A stretch of DNA of 64,000 nucleotides from Icerya purchasi (lineage: Eukaryota > Arthropoda > Insecta > Hemiptera > Monophlebidae). Made by a program: the position numbers and the translations under genes. This document shows positions 48,301 through 58,688 of this stretch, one piece after another. Location of the stretch: the NCBI GenBank assembly GCA_039619475.1, contig CM077115.1, forward strand, positions 479,644,400-479,708,399, given 5' to 3'. The notes beneath the pieces were generated by a model. It saw nothing but the letters and a program-made list of their open reading frames with translations, was not told the origin of the DNA and did no database searches. Position 1 is the first letter of the stretch, and the number at the start of each line of letters is the position of its first letter.

Positions 48301-50680
48301 CGCGATGATAAATTTAGTACAAAAGTTTAAATTTCATTTATTTCTGTTTCAGCATTCAGTGACTGAGCGCTGATCTTTTCTTGCACCGTTTACACATGGT
48401 CAAAAGTAAAATTATCGCAAATACCGATAGTGTACGTAAATAAAATCATACTTATTTTCCTTTATTATCTTTTATTTCTAATTACCTACTCTACTTTTAA
48501 CTTTAGAATTTATTATAAAAATAAAAAACACGTACAAAAATGGAAACAAAAGAATAAAATAAAAATCGTTGGTAAAGCGAAAAGGCGAAAAGTGCGCATT
48601 CTATAAGTGGTATTTAAAGTTAAATTTAATGGAAAAACTTCTATCACTGGCTACTTAGATAGCAGCATCATCGGAGATAAATTTATTCCGGCACTAATAA
48701 TTTAGGATATAAATGATTCAATTTTAAATCCGAGAAACAATTATACGCACAAAAAATCCCGGCTAATTGGTTCGTCGTTCGGAAAAATTGAATTTTGAGA
48801 TTTTAGGAGTTATTTTTTGAATTTCTAATCAGAACAGAGAAAAAATAAACTTACAGCGCCCCGAAGAAAAGTTTCTTAAGGGCAAAATGCTCTCTTTTCA
48901 GAATTCAAATCCGGTTACGTCAGAAACAGGAATTTATGAAAATTAAAAATACACAAAAACGGATGATGTCTTAGTAATTTCATTACTTCATCGTCGTCAG
49001 TTTTCCCATTTATTATTATTTAAAAAAAATAAGTATATAAATATAGATTCAAGTATTTCTATTTTCACTTTTTTCTTTTTTTTTTGTTTAACCTCATAAA
49101 TCGTTTTATTAAAGATTTTTCCTCCGGTTTCATAGATCGTCATACATCACTAAAATGTTTCATACATACATTCATATAAGGGTAATTTTCTGATTCAGTA
49201 TGATTGAAGTGTGCTTCAAATTTTAATCACGCATTCTGCGTTTACTAATATTTCTTTGATTTTCCGACATGTGCAACCGATTTTGATTCTAAAAACCGCA
49301 TTATCCCTATGAAATTTTTCCTCGGATTGCTATAAACTCATTTTTTTTTTTTTGTATTTTGATTCGAAGTTTGAAAATTATTATTAAAATCTGAAAGTAT
49401 TAACCAGAATAGTGTGCTTATACTGTGAACGAAATCGTTTTCAGATTAAAAATTGGATCATTTGAAACCCCCTCAAATTAAAATTAGAATCTATTTTTAT
49501 TAACTTTAGCATTACGATGTGGTAATGAAATTATGAACTAAACACGTTACTTTTACTCTTAATTGAAATTCTTAATTGAAAGGTTAATAATGATCAAGAT
49601 GGTAATTCAACGGATAAACAAGAAATAACATCGGAAGTTAACTATTTTGTTTTCAACTTGGTCATTGTCGAAAAAATAAATAAATAAAATATCGTTTAAT
49701 TCATTAAATGGAAAACCAAAAATCAATAGGCCTGTATGGTCCGATGAAACGAATAATTAAAAAAAAAATCAGTACCATTCGTTAAGATATCTCGAGCATG
49801 TTAAACTAACCTATCGTCGTTCGTACGTACTTTGATTTTTACAAAAACTTAAAATGCCATTTGATTCTTATTGTTATCCGGTTATTTATTCGGGAAATGC
49901 GAAGTTTTTTACTAATACCAGTTCTAAAACAAAATATACACTGCGCACCTATGCCTGCAACGAACCTCTTCAGCTGGCGTGAAATAAATTAAAACAGACG
50001 AATAAAACGGAATAAGAAGAATTATAACAGAGGGAAATAATAAACAAATAATCAGACAATATCGATGACTAACAATCAAGTTTCTGTGCAACTGCTTTAG
50101 AAGAGAACACGGTATTGTTTTAAGAAAGAAAGAAAATAAAAATAAAAATAACATTTTTATAACATAATACACACTCTTCAATCAAACGTTAATAGAATAG
50201 CATGATAGGCGCCATCTTTAAGGACCAACTATTATATTCACATTAATAGATTTTTTTTGGAACGGACTAAACGGCACTTCTTGATTTTATTTCGAGTTAT
50301 CAAAAGAAAAATAAATTGATAAATCGATACTTACAACATTTTTTGCGCGACCAATTGGCTCTAGTGCGAAAAGAAAAAAAAGAATTATAAAGCAGTCATT
50401 TCAACAACCAGAACTACATTTGTGAAAATCGCATTTGTTACGTTGTACCACAATACTATCAAAACACTAAACTAAAATCGTGACCACCTTCATTTACCAA
50501 AAAAGGGGGAAAAAAAACGAAGTCAGTCAAGCATGGGCATATTCCTTATCCTAAGTGAAAGGTAAGCACTGTATAATAAAACCCTTAAATTATTTCGTTA
50601 ATGGTTCGTTGTACAATTTGGACGAATAAACCATTCATTTCGTAAACAATAAAACAGCAACAGCCAAACAGGTGGAAATC
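45321..50680. other. Long AT-rich stretch with no recognised gene
   Basis: Only unsupported open frames (45267-45494 -, 47609-47974 -, 49924-50181 -). A fragment resembling the 3' part of the repeat at 42059 lies near 47160-47280. It may be intronic or intergenic. Confidence 0.45.
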
Positions 50681-50774
50681 ATTAACGAATGTACCGAGAT
50701 AGTGTGCATCTACTGAAAAGAAAAAAATTGTTTATGCCCAAAATTAAACATGTAAAAAAAGTAAACAAAAAACA

Positions 50775-51024
50775 AGGATGAATAGAGTAACATACTTCAA
50801 ATAACTCGGCAAAATCCTCGAAAAAAATTCGCACAAAGACTCGACTAAAAAAAGAAAACATGAATAGGAAACACAACGTGACACGTGATATTTAAAACTA
50901 GACCATGTACACAAAGATTAGTCATTACAGAACTCTAGTTAAACCAAAATTATTAAATGCAAGCGAAACATTTACACTTAACCTCAAAAGCGACATGAAA
51001 AATATATTGAGAAATGAACACTAC

Positions 51025-51064
<40 letters not shown>

Positions 51065-51110
51065 GTGAGGAGTAAAAAACTGGCTAAATGGATAAGGTTA
51101 AAGCAAAAAC
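50775..51110 (+). pseudogene. LINE-B-like fragment, plus strand
   Basis: VTYFK, a stop and LGKILEKNSHKD near 50800-50840 correspond to the 'FKYLG' block. KISHYRTLVKPKLLNASETF (about 50913-50972) corresponds to the 'LYRTLVRPVLLYGSETW' block of RTE-like reverse transcriptases, and LNLKSDMKNILRNEHY follows. A (TA)n tract interrupts at 51028-51064. Only the post-catalytic part is present. Confidence 0.65.
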
Positions 51111-51189
51111 AAAAAAAAAAAAAATTGGTGAGGAAATTCGTGACAAGAAATTAACAGAAATGAGGGATCATCTTAATAACTTGTCGGAG

Positions 51190-52217
51190 AGCGTAGGCGA
51201 TCACTAATCCGTCGATCAGATTTTACATTGTCTTGCGTCTGTCAATAATTGTTGTAGGGAAGAAGTGTTGGTCCAATTTTTAATATTTCGCAATCAATCG
51301 GTCCTCCTTCATCCAGGACTTCTCTTCCCTCCATTTGTTTCTGTATAATTATGTAGAGTACTTCATATACCTCTTACAATGTGACCAAAGTGTGTGATAC
51401 ACATTTCTCTGTATGATGCATTTTTTTAGTATCGGTCTGTACCGGCTTTTTTTTTAAACATCTTAGTTGGATATTTTGGCCGTCCAAGCTCAAAATCCTC
51501 CGATGGAGCCACATTTCCATAGTCTCGTATCTATATAATTGCTTTTTATTTAAGGGCATAGCCTCACAATGTCCTACAACAAAACTGGCTGAATATAACA
51601 TCGAACCATATCTTGTCTCGTGTTACAAGACTGATCGATTATACAGTAGTTGTTTCATGTTATTAAAGCCTGCTCGAGCATAATTACATCTTACTTTAAC
51701 TTCATTGTCCGTGTCTAGTTTGTCAGTGACGTAGCAACTAAGATATTTGAACTTATTGACCCTTTCAATATTTTCATTGTTTATAGATGTAGCAAGATCA
51801 TGAACTTGTTTTGCTTACAAATTACCATCCATTTGGTTTACTTTACATTTATGTATAGGCTGTAAATCTTGCCAGTTTCATCCAATTTCTGCAGCAACCG
51901 CCGTAGGTTTTGATGGCTATCTGCTAATATAACCATGTCATCCTCATAACGGTTATATTATTGATGATTTTACCATTAATCTTAATTGCACACGGTTGGT
52001 CCATCGTCATGGTTTGTTTGACAACTTGTTCGGCGTATAGGTTAAACAATAGTGCGGTCAGTACACAACCTTGTCCTTCGCCACGTTTAACTTCGAAATT
52101 TATTTTTGTTTTGTTTCTATTTAACATCAGCTCCGCTTTCTGATTCCAGTATAAGTGTCTTATTATATTCGAGTAATTTTTATGAATTCCTGTGCTTTGC
52201 TGGATTTCTATGAGCAT
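51190..52217 (-). pseudogene. LINE-B reverse transcriptase relic, minus strand
   Basis: From its 5' side: GEGQGCVLTALLFNLYAEQV (RT block with the usual GxxQG pattern), then after a frameshift the catalytic box reads YEDD (51948-51937) instead of YADD, followed by MVILADSHQNLRRLLQKLD. Then GHCEAMPLNKKQLYRYETME and MWLHRRILSLDGQ (about 51560-51480), GHIVRG (about 51390) and a tail with LLTDARQCK (about 51250). This order matches insect RTE-like elements down to the C-terminus. Stops and frameshifts throughout. Its 3' end faces that of the plus-strand fragment at 50775-51110. Confidence 0.82.
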
Positions 52218-52428
52218 GTAGTATCAGACGAGTCAGAAGATAAATCTAACGGAAATTGAAGGTGCAAAATAATACAAATATGGAATATAGGCGTTAGAGA
52301 ATGAATCTAGAAAAAATTGGGAACAAAATGGACGGAAGAAAGAAAGAAAAGCGTAGAAGATCAGGAAAAACACTCAGAAATGAGTCAGATTGCTTTTAAT
52401 CCGGGATAGTTGAGTAACAGTATATATT

Positions 52429-53002
52429 AAAATTTACATTCTATGATCATGAAGCTTTGTTATTTAATAAAAATTAAATAATTGTTTTATATTGGTGTAA
52501 AAATTACTTACTGTACAATAAACGTAAACAATAAGTGTAATAAATAGATATATTAGTATGGACATAGCTATTATAGACATAGCTATGTCCATACTAATAT
52601 ATCTATTTATTACACTTATTGTTTACGTTTATTGTACAGTAAGTAATTTTTACACCAATATAAAACAATTATTTACTATGTCTATACTGATATATCTGTT
52701 TATTACACTCATTGTTTATGTTTATTGTACAGTAAGTAATTTTTACACCAATATAAAACAATTATTTACTATGTCTATACTAATATATCTGTTTATTACA
52801 CTCATTGTTTATGTTTATTGTACAGTAAGTAATTTTTACACAAATATAAAACAATTATTTACTATATCTATACTAATATATCTGTTTATTACAGTCATTG
52901 TTTATGTTTATTGTACAGTAAGTAATTTTTACACCAATATAATACAATTATTTAATTTTTATTAAATAACAAAGCTTCATATGATCACGGAATGTAAATT
53001 TT
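52429..53002. mobile_element. Foldback element with four 93-bp tandem units
   Basis: The outer inverted repeats are 52429-52474 (AAAATTTACATTC to AATAAAAAT) and 52955-53002, differing by a few bases and a 2-base gap. Inside, a perfect 97-bp inverted arm pair (52475-52571 and 52579-52675) surrounds a 7-base loop (TATAGAC). The right arm is the first of four direct 93-bp units: 52583-52675, 52676-52768, 52769-52861 and 52862-52954. Later units carry a few substitutions. As 93 is a multiple of three, one frame stays open and gives a 31-residue repeat (open frame 52558-52965), which I regard as a by-product. No transposase. Confidence 0.92.
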
Positions 53003-53919
53003 GGCTACATCCCTGGCATCGCTCGGAAAAAAATGTCAACTAAAATTAAAATATTACGAACGCGCTTAAAGCGTGGAATGTTTTACATTAATTGCTAAAA
53101 ATTTCATTTCGATAGCTTCAAATAGACGCCCGTACGGACCATCCGTGCAAAGTCGTATCGAAATCCACCTACGGATTCAGAGTGGAGCAAGAAATTCGCG
53201 GTAACTAGCACGGTAACACTGTTACGGATAAATAAACAACGTGGTTGAACGGTAGACATTTTGAGCTGATGGAGAAGAAAAAAAAAAGAAGCGATATCGT
53301 TTAAACGTTTTTCTACGTGTGTGCACAGGTATTGTTTTAACGAAGTGATTTGCAGGTGAGATTGTTGATGCTGGCATGTTTTAATGAGAATGGGCATCAC
53401 GACAATGCTAAATACGTCGAAACTTATAACCGAATTATTACAAAAGCATAACATCGACATGTTGACACACCCTCCATATAACGTCGCACCCCCTGTGTGA
53501 TTTTTGGCTCTTTGTAACATTCAAATAGGCCTTACGTGGCGTAAGCAGCCGGCGCTTGTGAAGACTTCCTGTTTCCGAGGCTTGAGAAAACTTTAATAGT
53601 GAAATGAGTAGAAAACAAATGCATGTAACATAAAAGAGAGGGGACGGTATTTTGAGAAAGACATAAAAATATAGACGACAACTGAAATGTGTATTAAAAT
53701 TTTGTAAGAAAATTGCACTTTTTTCTTTCAACATAAAATCCCGCAGGTGAAATTCGATACGACTTCGCGCGGATAGTCCGCACGGGCGGGTCTATTATCG
53801 AGCTGAAAATTTTAGAATTAATGTAAAACAATCCACGCTATAGGCGCATGTAATTTAATTTTCGCCGACTTTATTTTCCGCACAATGCGAGGGGTGTGGT
53901 CAAAATTTATGGACCAACC
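52995..53919 (+). mobile_element. Mariner-type element with very long TIRs
   Basis: The left arm (52995 to about 53172) and right arm (about 53743-53919) are imperfect inverted repeats of about 175 bp. Matched blocks include AAATTTTGGCTACATCCCT, AGCGTGGAATGTTTTACATT, GACGCCCGTACGGACCATCC and AAGTCGTATCGAAAT. The right end continues to CCAACCTA, mariner-like with a TA border. The left outer 10-20 bp are replaced by the end of the foldback element at 52429-53002. The interior contains a transposase relic. Confidence 0.82.
53270..53640 (+). pseudogene. Mariner transposase relic (second and third catalytic Asp)
   Basis: NENGHHDNAKYVETYNRIIT (about 53385-53445) contains the second catalytic Asp (codon 53401-53403). 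In the next frame LLQKHNIDMLTHPPYNVAPP follows (about 53436-53496), and in a third frame CDFWLF has the third Asp (codon 53499-53501). In D34D mariner transposases these residues are 34 apart. Here the spacing is 98 nt instead of about 105, so about 7 nt are lost with the frameshifts. The N-terminal half and first Asp are missing. The longer antisense frame (53104-53520 -) is a shadow. Confidence 0.75.
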
Positions 53920-54770
53920 TATGTACTTCCTTTTTTTTTTTTTTTGGTCCTGGCAATTTGGCCAAAGTATTAGCACACGGAATATATCGAAATTGAACAT
54001 TCTACTAGAAAATATTTTTCTGCGCGAACCTGAAACCAGCACTGTGACAAAAGTGTTTATATTTATCGAGCGATAGAGAAATATGTATTATTAGAGACGC
54101 CTACCCCTCCCCGTCCACGAAAGTCGAAATTCACAACGGATTATTTTAAATGTAGCTCCAGATTCCGATTAATCGGTTTAGAAGCCGGTTTTACATTTCT
54201 TAATTACGGCTGTGCTGAAGAGTTACCGGCGGAAAGAGAGAGTAATCTTCCTTTCCAATAATCTATCTCTTTCTGTTCAAGTTAATAATTTATTTTTCAA
54301 AAATCGCGCTAAGGAAGTGACGGGTATTAATTTCTTGTTTTTCGAAGCAGAGCACCTGTGAATTTATCGTAATTGTCAATTGTTGTTGCTCGTTCTGTGT
54401 ATTATTATTATTATTAATGCATCTTGTTTAATATTTAGTTGATATGAAATTTCATGTCTCCTGTTTTTACAGCACATGCTAAATAGTACTTTTTCCTTTT
54501 TTTTTTGTTATTTACTTTATTTGTTTATCAATTATTTTTAAAAATATAACAATATAGAGCAACTAAAAAGATAAACATGTTTCTTTTTATGTTTTATACT
54601 CTTCAGTAAATTACGCAATAAACACTGCCATCGGGTTTTTTTATTGAAATATCTTCCGGATGGATCAGTGACATGCCGTTATTTTATGTATTTTTCCTCA
54701 CTAGAGTATTGCTCATCAGTTGATGTTAAACTCAAATTTTCTTTTCTGTTAATATTCTATTCATTAGTGT
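53920..54770. other. No recognised feature
   Basis: AT-rich, with a T-run at 53933-53946 and an (ATT)n tract at about 54402-54416. No gene. Confidence 0.5.
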
Positions 54771-54774
54771 ATAT

Positions 54775-55870
54775 ATACCTGGATGAAGGCTTTTCCCAAC
54801 ATCTTTCATTCACTTCTGTTTTGTGCTTTCCTCATCCAGTTCTTTCCAGCTACCTTTACTAAATCATCCTGCAAATGCGTCATTGGTCTTCCTCCCTTTC
54901 TTTTTTTTTGTCTATTGGCCACTATTTCAAGACACGCTTCGACTATCTATTATCGTTTCTTCTAGCTACGTGACCTGCCCAACTCCATTTCATTTTAGCC
55001 ATCTGTTCCACTGCGTCGTCTAGACCTGTTTGTTCGCGTATCCATGTATTACGAATGCGATCCATCTGCCTTATATTTAGCATTTTCCTTTCATGTGCAG
55101 TTTGGGTTTTTCTAATCCTTTTTATACCGGTTTTTGTGAATGGCCACGTTTTCGAACTGCATGTCAGGACCGGAAGTACACATTGGTAATACAATTTCCT
55201 TTACAAGTTAATCGGAATTTGTTCATTTCGGAGTACCCCACTTAATTTTCCAAACGCAACTCACGACAGTGATATTCTCCTCGTTATTTCTGCTTTCGCT
55301 TTGTTCTTTTTATTATTCGTCGTGATTTTCTAACTTAAATAAATGTAACTATTCACCTGTTCTATTTCTTCTGAATTTATTGTTATTTTTATTCATCTTT
55401 CGGTGTTTGTCATTATTTTTGTTTTGTCTAGGTTTATTTTTAATCCTATTTTGTTAGAATGTAGATTCTGGTCTGTTATCGTCGTCTGTAGTTCGTCTGC
55501 GCTTATACTCACAATAATGGCTGTGTCATCCGCGAATCTGAGGTGATTTAGATATTCACCGTCTATTTTGATACCTGCCGAATCCCAATTTAGATTCTTG
55601 AATGTGGCTTCCAATACGCAGATAAATGATTTTGGGGAAGTAGTATCACCTTGTCTAACTCTTCGTTTTACTGGGACTTTTTCCGTTTTGTTCCATAGAC
55701 TTATTAGCATTGTAGCAGAGCTGTAAATATTCCTAATAATGCTAATATATTTATCATGAATCCCAGTGAGAGATTTAACGAATTTAGTACTGCCCAAACC
55801 TCTATTGAATCGAACGCCTTCTCGTAATCTATGAAGGCTATGTATAATTCCATATTGTACTCTGCGCGCG
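54775..55870 (-). pseudogene. LINE-B (RTE-like) relic, minus strand
   Basis: From the 5' side: LYIAFIDYEKAFDSIEVW (about 55855-55800), the RT block with the first catalytic Asp. After a frameshift, VKRRVRQGDTTSPKSF, then YLNHLRFADDTAIIV with FADD at 55536-55525. Next come SYIYLS, CVLPVLTCSSKTWPFTKTG (about 55190-55130), TWIREQTGLDDAVEQMAKMK, WSWAGHVARRNDNR, then SKRVLK, KVAGKNWMRKAQ-like residues, ending at about 54778. The 3' end is essentially complete while the endonuclease and early RT are missing, i.e. 5'-truncated. Intact pieces are 55393-55797 and 54943-55194. Confidence 0.88.
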
Positions 55871-55917
55871 CTTCTGTATCAATGTTGTAATTGTTAATAG
55901 GTAGTCATTTGTACTAA

Positions 55918-55967
<50 letters not shown>

Positions 55968-56325
55968 ATGTATGTATAAACTCGGCCATTTTGGCCTCGC
56001 AAGGGGCTATGCCCATTGACTCCTCTTATTTGCATTTTTGTCTCTTTCTATTCTACACTTTGTATAAAATGATCAAAATTTACAACGTAATTCTTACTAG
56101 CATCAACACCAAAAAAATAACATAATCACAAAAATCCTATCCTAACATTTAACTTTCATTATATAAAATTAAGACATTTTTTCATTACATTGTTTCGTTA
56201 CATATTTCGTTACATATAATTGTGATATTTTTAAAATAACAGTAACAAAAATCCTACAAAATATAACAAACGTTACATAAAATTGGGACATTTTTTCTAA
56301 TGGTAGCCTAAGAATTACGTTGTAA
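55918..56325 (-). mobile_element. Composite element family A, copy 3
   Basis: The (TA)n tract (55919-55975) is followed by the hairpin block AACTCGGCCATTTTGGCCTC and GCAAGGGGC (55979-56012), the CT-rich spacer ending TGATCAAAAT, then the TIR body 56080-56325. The left TIR TTACAACGTAATTCTTA (56080-56096) is the exact complement of 56309-56325. The 246-bp body is collinear with copy 1 but lacks some of the GACATTTTT units. A second (TA)n tract (56328-56388) lies immediately to the right. Confidence 0.88.
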
Positions 56326-56327
56326 TT

Positions 56328-56328
56328 A

Positions 56329-56388
<60 letters not shown>
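56328..56388. repeat. (TA)n microsatellite
   Basis: AT dinucleotide tract abutting the right TIR of family A copy 3. Together with 55919-55975 it brackets the element. Confidence 0.95.
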
Positions 56389-56390
<2 letters not shown>

Positions 56391-56555
56391 ATACGAATTC
56401 GGTATTTCATCTAGTGATGATGCTAAGCCAGAAATCATTATCCTCCGATTAAAATCATTAATTTTCGATCTCTCGGCATCAATTCTATTGTTCGTTCTCG
56501 GCGGGGAATACGGTCGAATATGTAATTTCCGATTTTGGTCGAATTTCTCGGCACG

Positions 56556-57267
56556 TGTAGTGTTAAGGGGTTGTGTAAGTGACCTGGTGTGTGCGGTCGG
56601 CAGCAACAGGATAGGTCTGTCGGCCGTGTGAGAAGATCAGCGGTGTAGCGGCTATGTGTGTGATTAATAAGGATTTCGCTAATGTACCGTTAATCGTATA
56701 ATATCGAGCCGATTTAGCTAGATAAGGTGCCCAGTGAGTTACCGTTTAATTGTTGTAGCCGATAGTCGCGGATAGCGGTTAGTCGTCGTCGTTGAGCTAA
56801 CGTCTTTTATACTAGTCAACGCCACGTCATGTATCGCGGGTTTTGAACCATTCAGGTCCGCATCGCCGTGCATAACGTGATTTCAGAGCCAAGCCATTTG
56901 GCTAATCGTGTTTTTTTCGATTTTATGAATAAAAAAGAATTCAGTAATCTAGTCGCGATTTGTGTTTTGTTGAGTTTTTTTTTTTTCGCATAATAATATA
57001 TACATTTGTGTATTATAACGGAGTTTTTTTCCTCTTGTACGAACACGTGGTGATCCACCGTGAGATCTCCCTTACGGAGAAGTACCGCGGCACCAGTGAA
57101 TATTTGTTTTATTATTATTATTATTACTTCTATGTTTTAAAACATCGTGTCTCTTCAACTGATACACCGGTAAAAAAAAAAGAAAAAAAAACAATTTTTT
57201 TTTGTTTAAATTAAAAGTCTAAAGCTGCGCCGCTAGAGCTGTTGATAGTGTGGCACGATCTGTGTCA
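56556..57267 (+). mobile_element. Candidate solo or partial LTR
   Basis: A GC-richer block starts TGTAGTGTTAAGG and ends TGTGTCA. It contains a TATA-like TTTATAC (about 56806) and an AATAAA signal (about 56928). It is followed one base later by TGGCGATCACGGG (57269-57281), which could be a tRNA primer-binding site. These are the marks of a retrotransposon LTR, but no gag or pol lies next to it and no second copy is in the window. No short duplication at the ends supports solo-LTR status. It may instead be a host promoter and 5' exon; CGCAAAAG/GTAATT at about 57327 could be a splice donor. Confidence 0.25.
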
Positions 57268-57269
57268 CT

Positions 57270-57485
57270 GGCGATCACGGGTTATAGTTCTTCGCGAAAA
57301 GTGAAATCTAGTCGTCTACGCAAAAGGTAATTTTTTTGTCTTTCGTTTCCGCAAGTAGCCAAACTTTTTCAAAAGGCTGAATCTGAAAAAAGAGGAAACT
57401 ATTGACTGCAGTCACAAAACCATGGCGGAAGAAAAATTGTAACATTGGCAGTCTAAAAAAAGGGACCAAAATATAACGAGAATTG
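57270..57485. other. No recognised feature
   Basis: Short unassigned stretch between the candidate LTR and the next (TA)n tract. Confidence 0.4.
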
Positions 57486-57486
57486 T

Positions 57487-57489
<3 letters not shown>

Positions 57490-57525
<36 letters not shown>

Positions 57526-57700
57526 TAATATATATACATGTTTTATGTGTGTGTATGTATATATAAAACTCAGCCCTTCGGAGCTCGCAAAGAGGCAAGT
57601 CCCAGACCCCTAATCTTTTTTCTCCTAAAATTCTTTTAGAAAAATTGTTTTCAATTGACTGCGTCTTTCTTCCCCGTCTTCTATTTTAAAACTAGTGTTG
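57490..57700 (-). mobile_element. Element family B, copy 2 (reverse orientation)
   Basis: In plus-strand order: (TA)n (57491-57565), a GC-rich block AACTCAGCCCTTCGGAGCTC and AGAGGCAAGTCCCAGACCCC (57566-57611), the spacer TAATCTTTTTTCTCC to TTGTTTTCAATTGACTGCG, then GTCTTTCTTCCCCGTCTTC, equivalent to the right TIR of the copy at 60403. The far end cannot be followed: similarity stops at about 57700, near a foldback starting at 57727. Confidence 0.7.
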
Positions 57701-57726
57701 AAATTCATACCCGTTTGCTAGAATGG

Positions 57727-57933
57727 TTAATAATTAAAAAGAAATAAATTAACTAACAGCAAACTAAATAAATATAATGCACTTATCTTCAGTAACGATT
57801 TCGGGTTGTGATCGTGTTTTATTTTTCCTTTTTCCCGCTTAAGATAGGCTGTGCTCGAAGAAGGTTACTGAAGATAAATACATTATATTCATTTAGTTTT
57901 CTATTAGTTAATTTATTTCTTTTTAATTATTAA
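57727..57933. mobile_element. 207-bp foldback element
   Basis: The left arm 57727-57796 (TTAATAATTAAAAAG to TCTTCAGTAAC) and right arm 57864-57933 are 70-bp inverted repeats with about four or five mismatches. The 67-bp loop contains GTGATCGTGTTTTATTTTTC. The arms start and end in TTAA-like sequence, so a TTAA or TA target is possible, but no clear duplication can be assigned. Non-coding. Confidence 0.88.
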
Positions 57934-58688
57934 TTTTATTTTAAAACCCCCCTTGGCAATTGTATAGCACAGCATTCAACCTTTTTATCTTGTATACCGT
58001 GACGGACATAATCATTGGACAAAAATATATAGTCATTAGTATATATTGATACGAATTGGATTTTCCTTAAGTTATGTGGTCTCGGTTTTCGGATCCGGCT
58101 TTTTACGCGAACGAATGACTTTTTCTGTATACTTCTTTTTTACGGGCGCCAATGACATCCAATTCGATGCCACACTTAAATACCTTAGGCGTTTCGTTAC
58201 AAAATTCCGGCGGGAAATAAAACAGTTATCTTTAAAACCCTGATCAGGTATATACTTTCTCTAAAAAACGCAACCGCGCGTCTACTCCCACCTGATACGA
58301 GTCCCTCCTCCCCGAACGGGAAGACACACTGCGATTTCAACCACGTGTTTAATTAAAAGTTTTCGAACAAAACCGAGGTATATAATAACGTATACTGGCG
58401 AGTTATAATAAATTCTTGATAAACTGCCGCGGAAACAACACTATATGTGACCGCGCACAAGGAAAGGTACCTGGTGACTAAATAACAATGCTCGAGAAAA
58501 ACGGGTTTAGAATTTTGCAACATTGATTCACATTTATATACATTGCTAGATACGTTGACCGTAACTCCGTATAATACTCATTCATACTACGTATTGCCAC
58601 ATAATTTATGCCGCTGAATAACAGCAGCGGTGAGTGGGGATAGGGATCACTGTGGATAGTTGTTGCGTTCAAAGGTGTAGAGAGGTAA
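57934..58688. other. No recognised feature
   Basis: Small open frames on both strands (58046-58243 +, 58478-58672 -) without recognised motifs. Confidence 0.45.

Noticed and set aside
52558..52965. 135-codon open frame with a 31-residue internal repeat
   Set aside because: It is the tandem 93-bp unit of a foldback element read in its one open frame; no start context, splice or homologue supports a protein.
53104..53520. 138-codon minus-strand open frame
   Set aside because: Antisense to the mariner transposase relic and extends into its TIR; the plus-strand HHDNA and HPPY motifs are diagnostic.
56169..56606. 145-codon minus-strand open frame starting MLPTAHTRSL
   Set aside because: Its second half is a (TA)n tract and part of composite element A; the first half has no recognisable motif or splice boundary.
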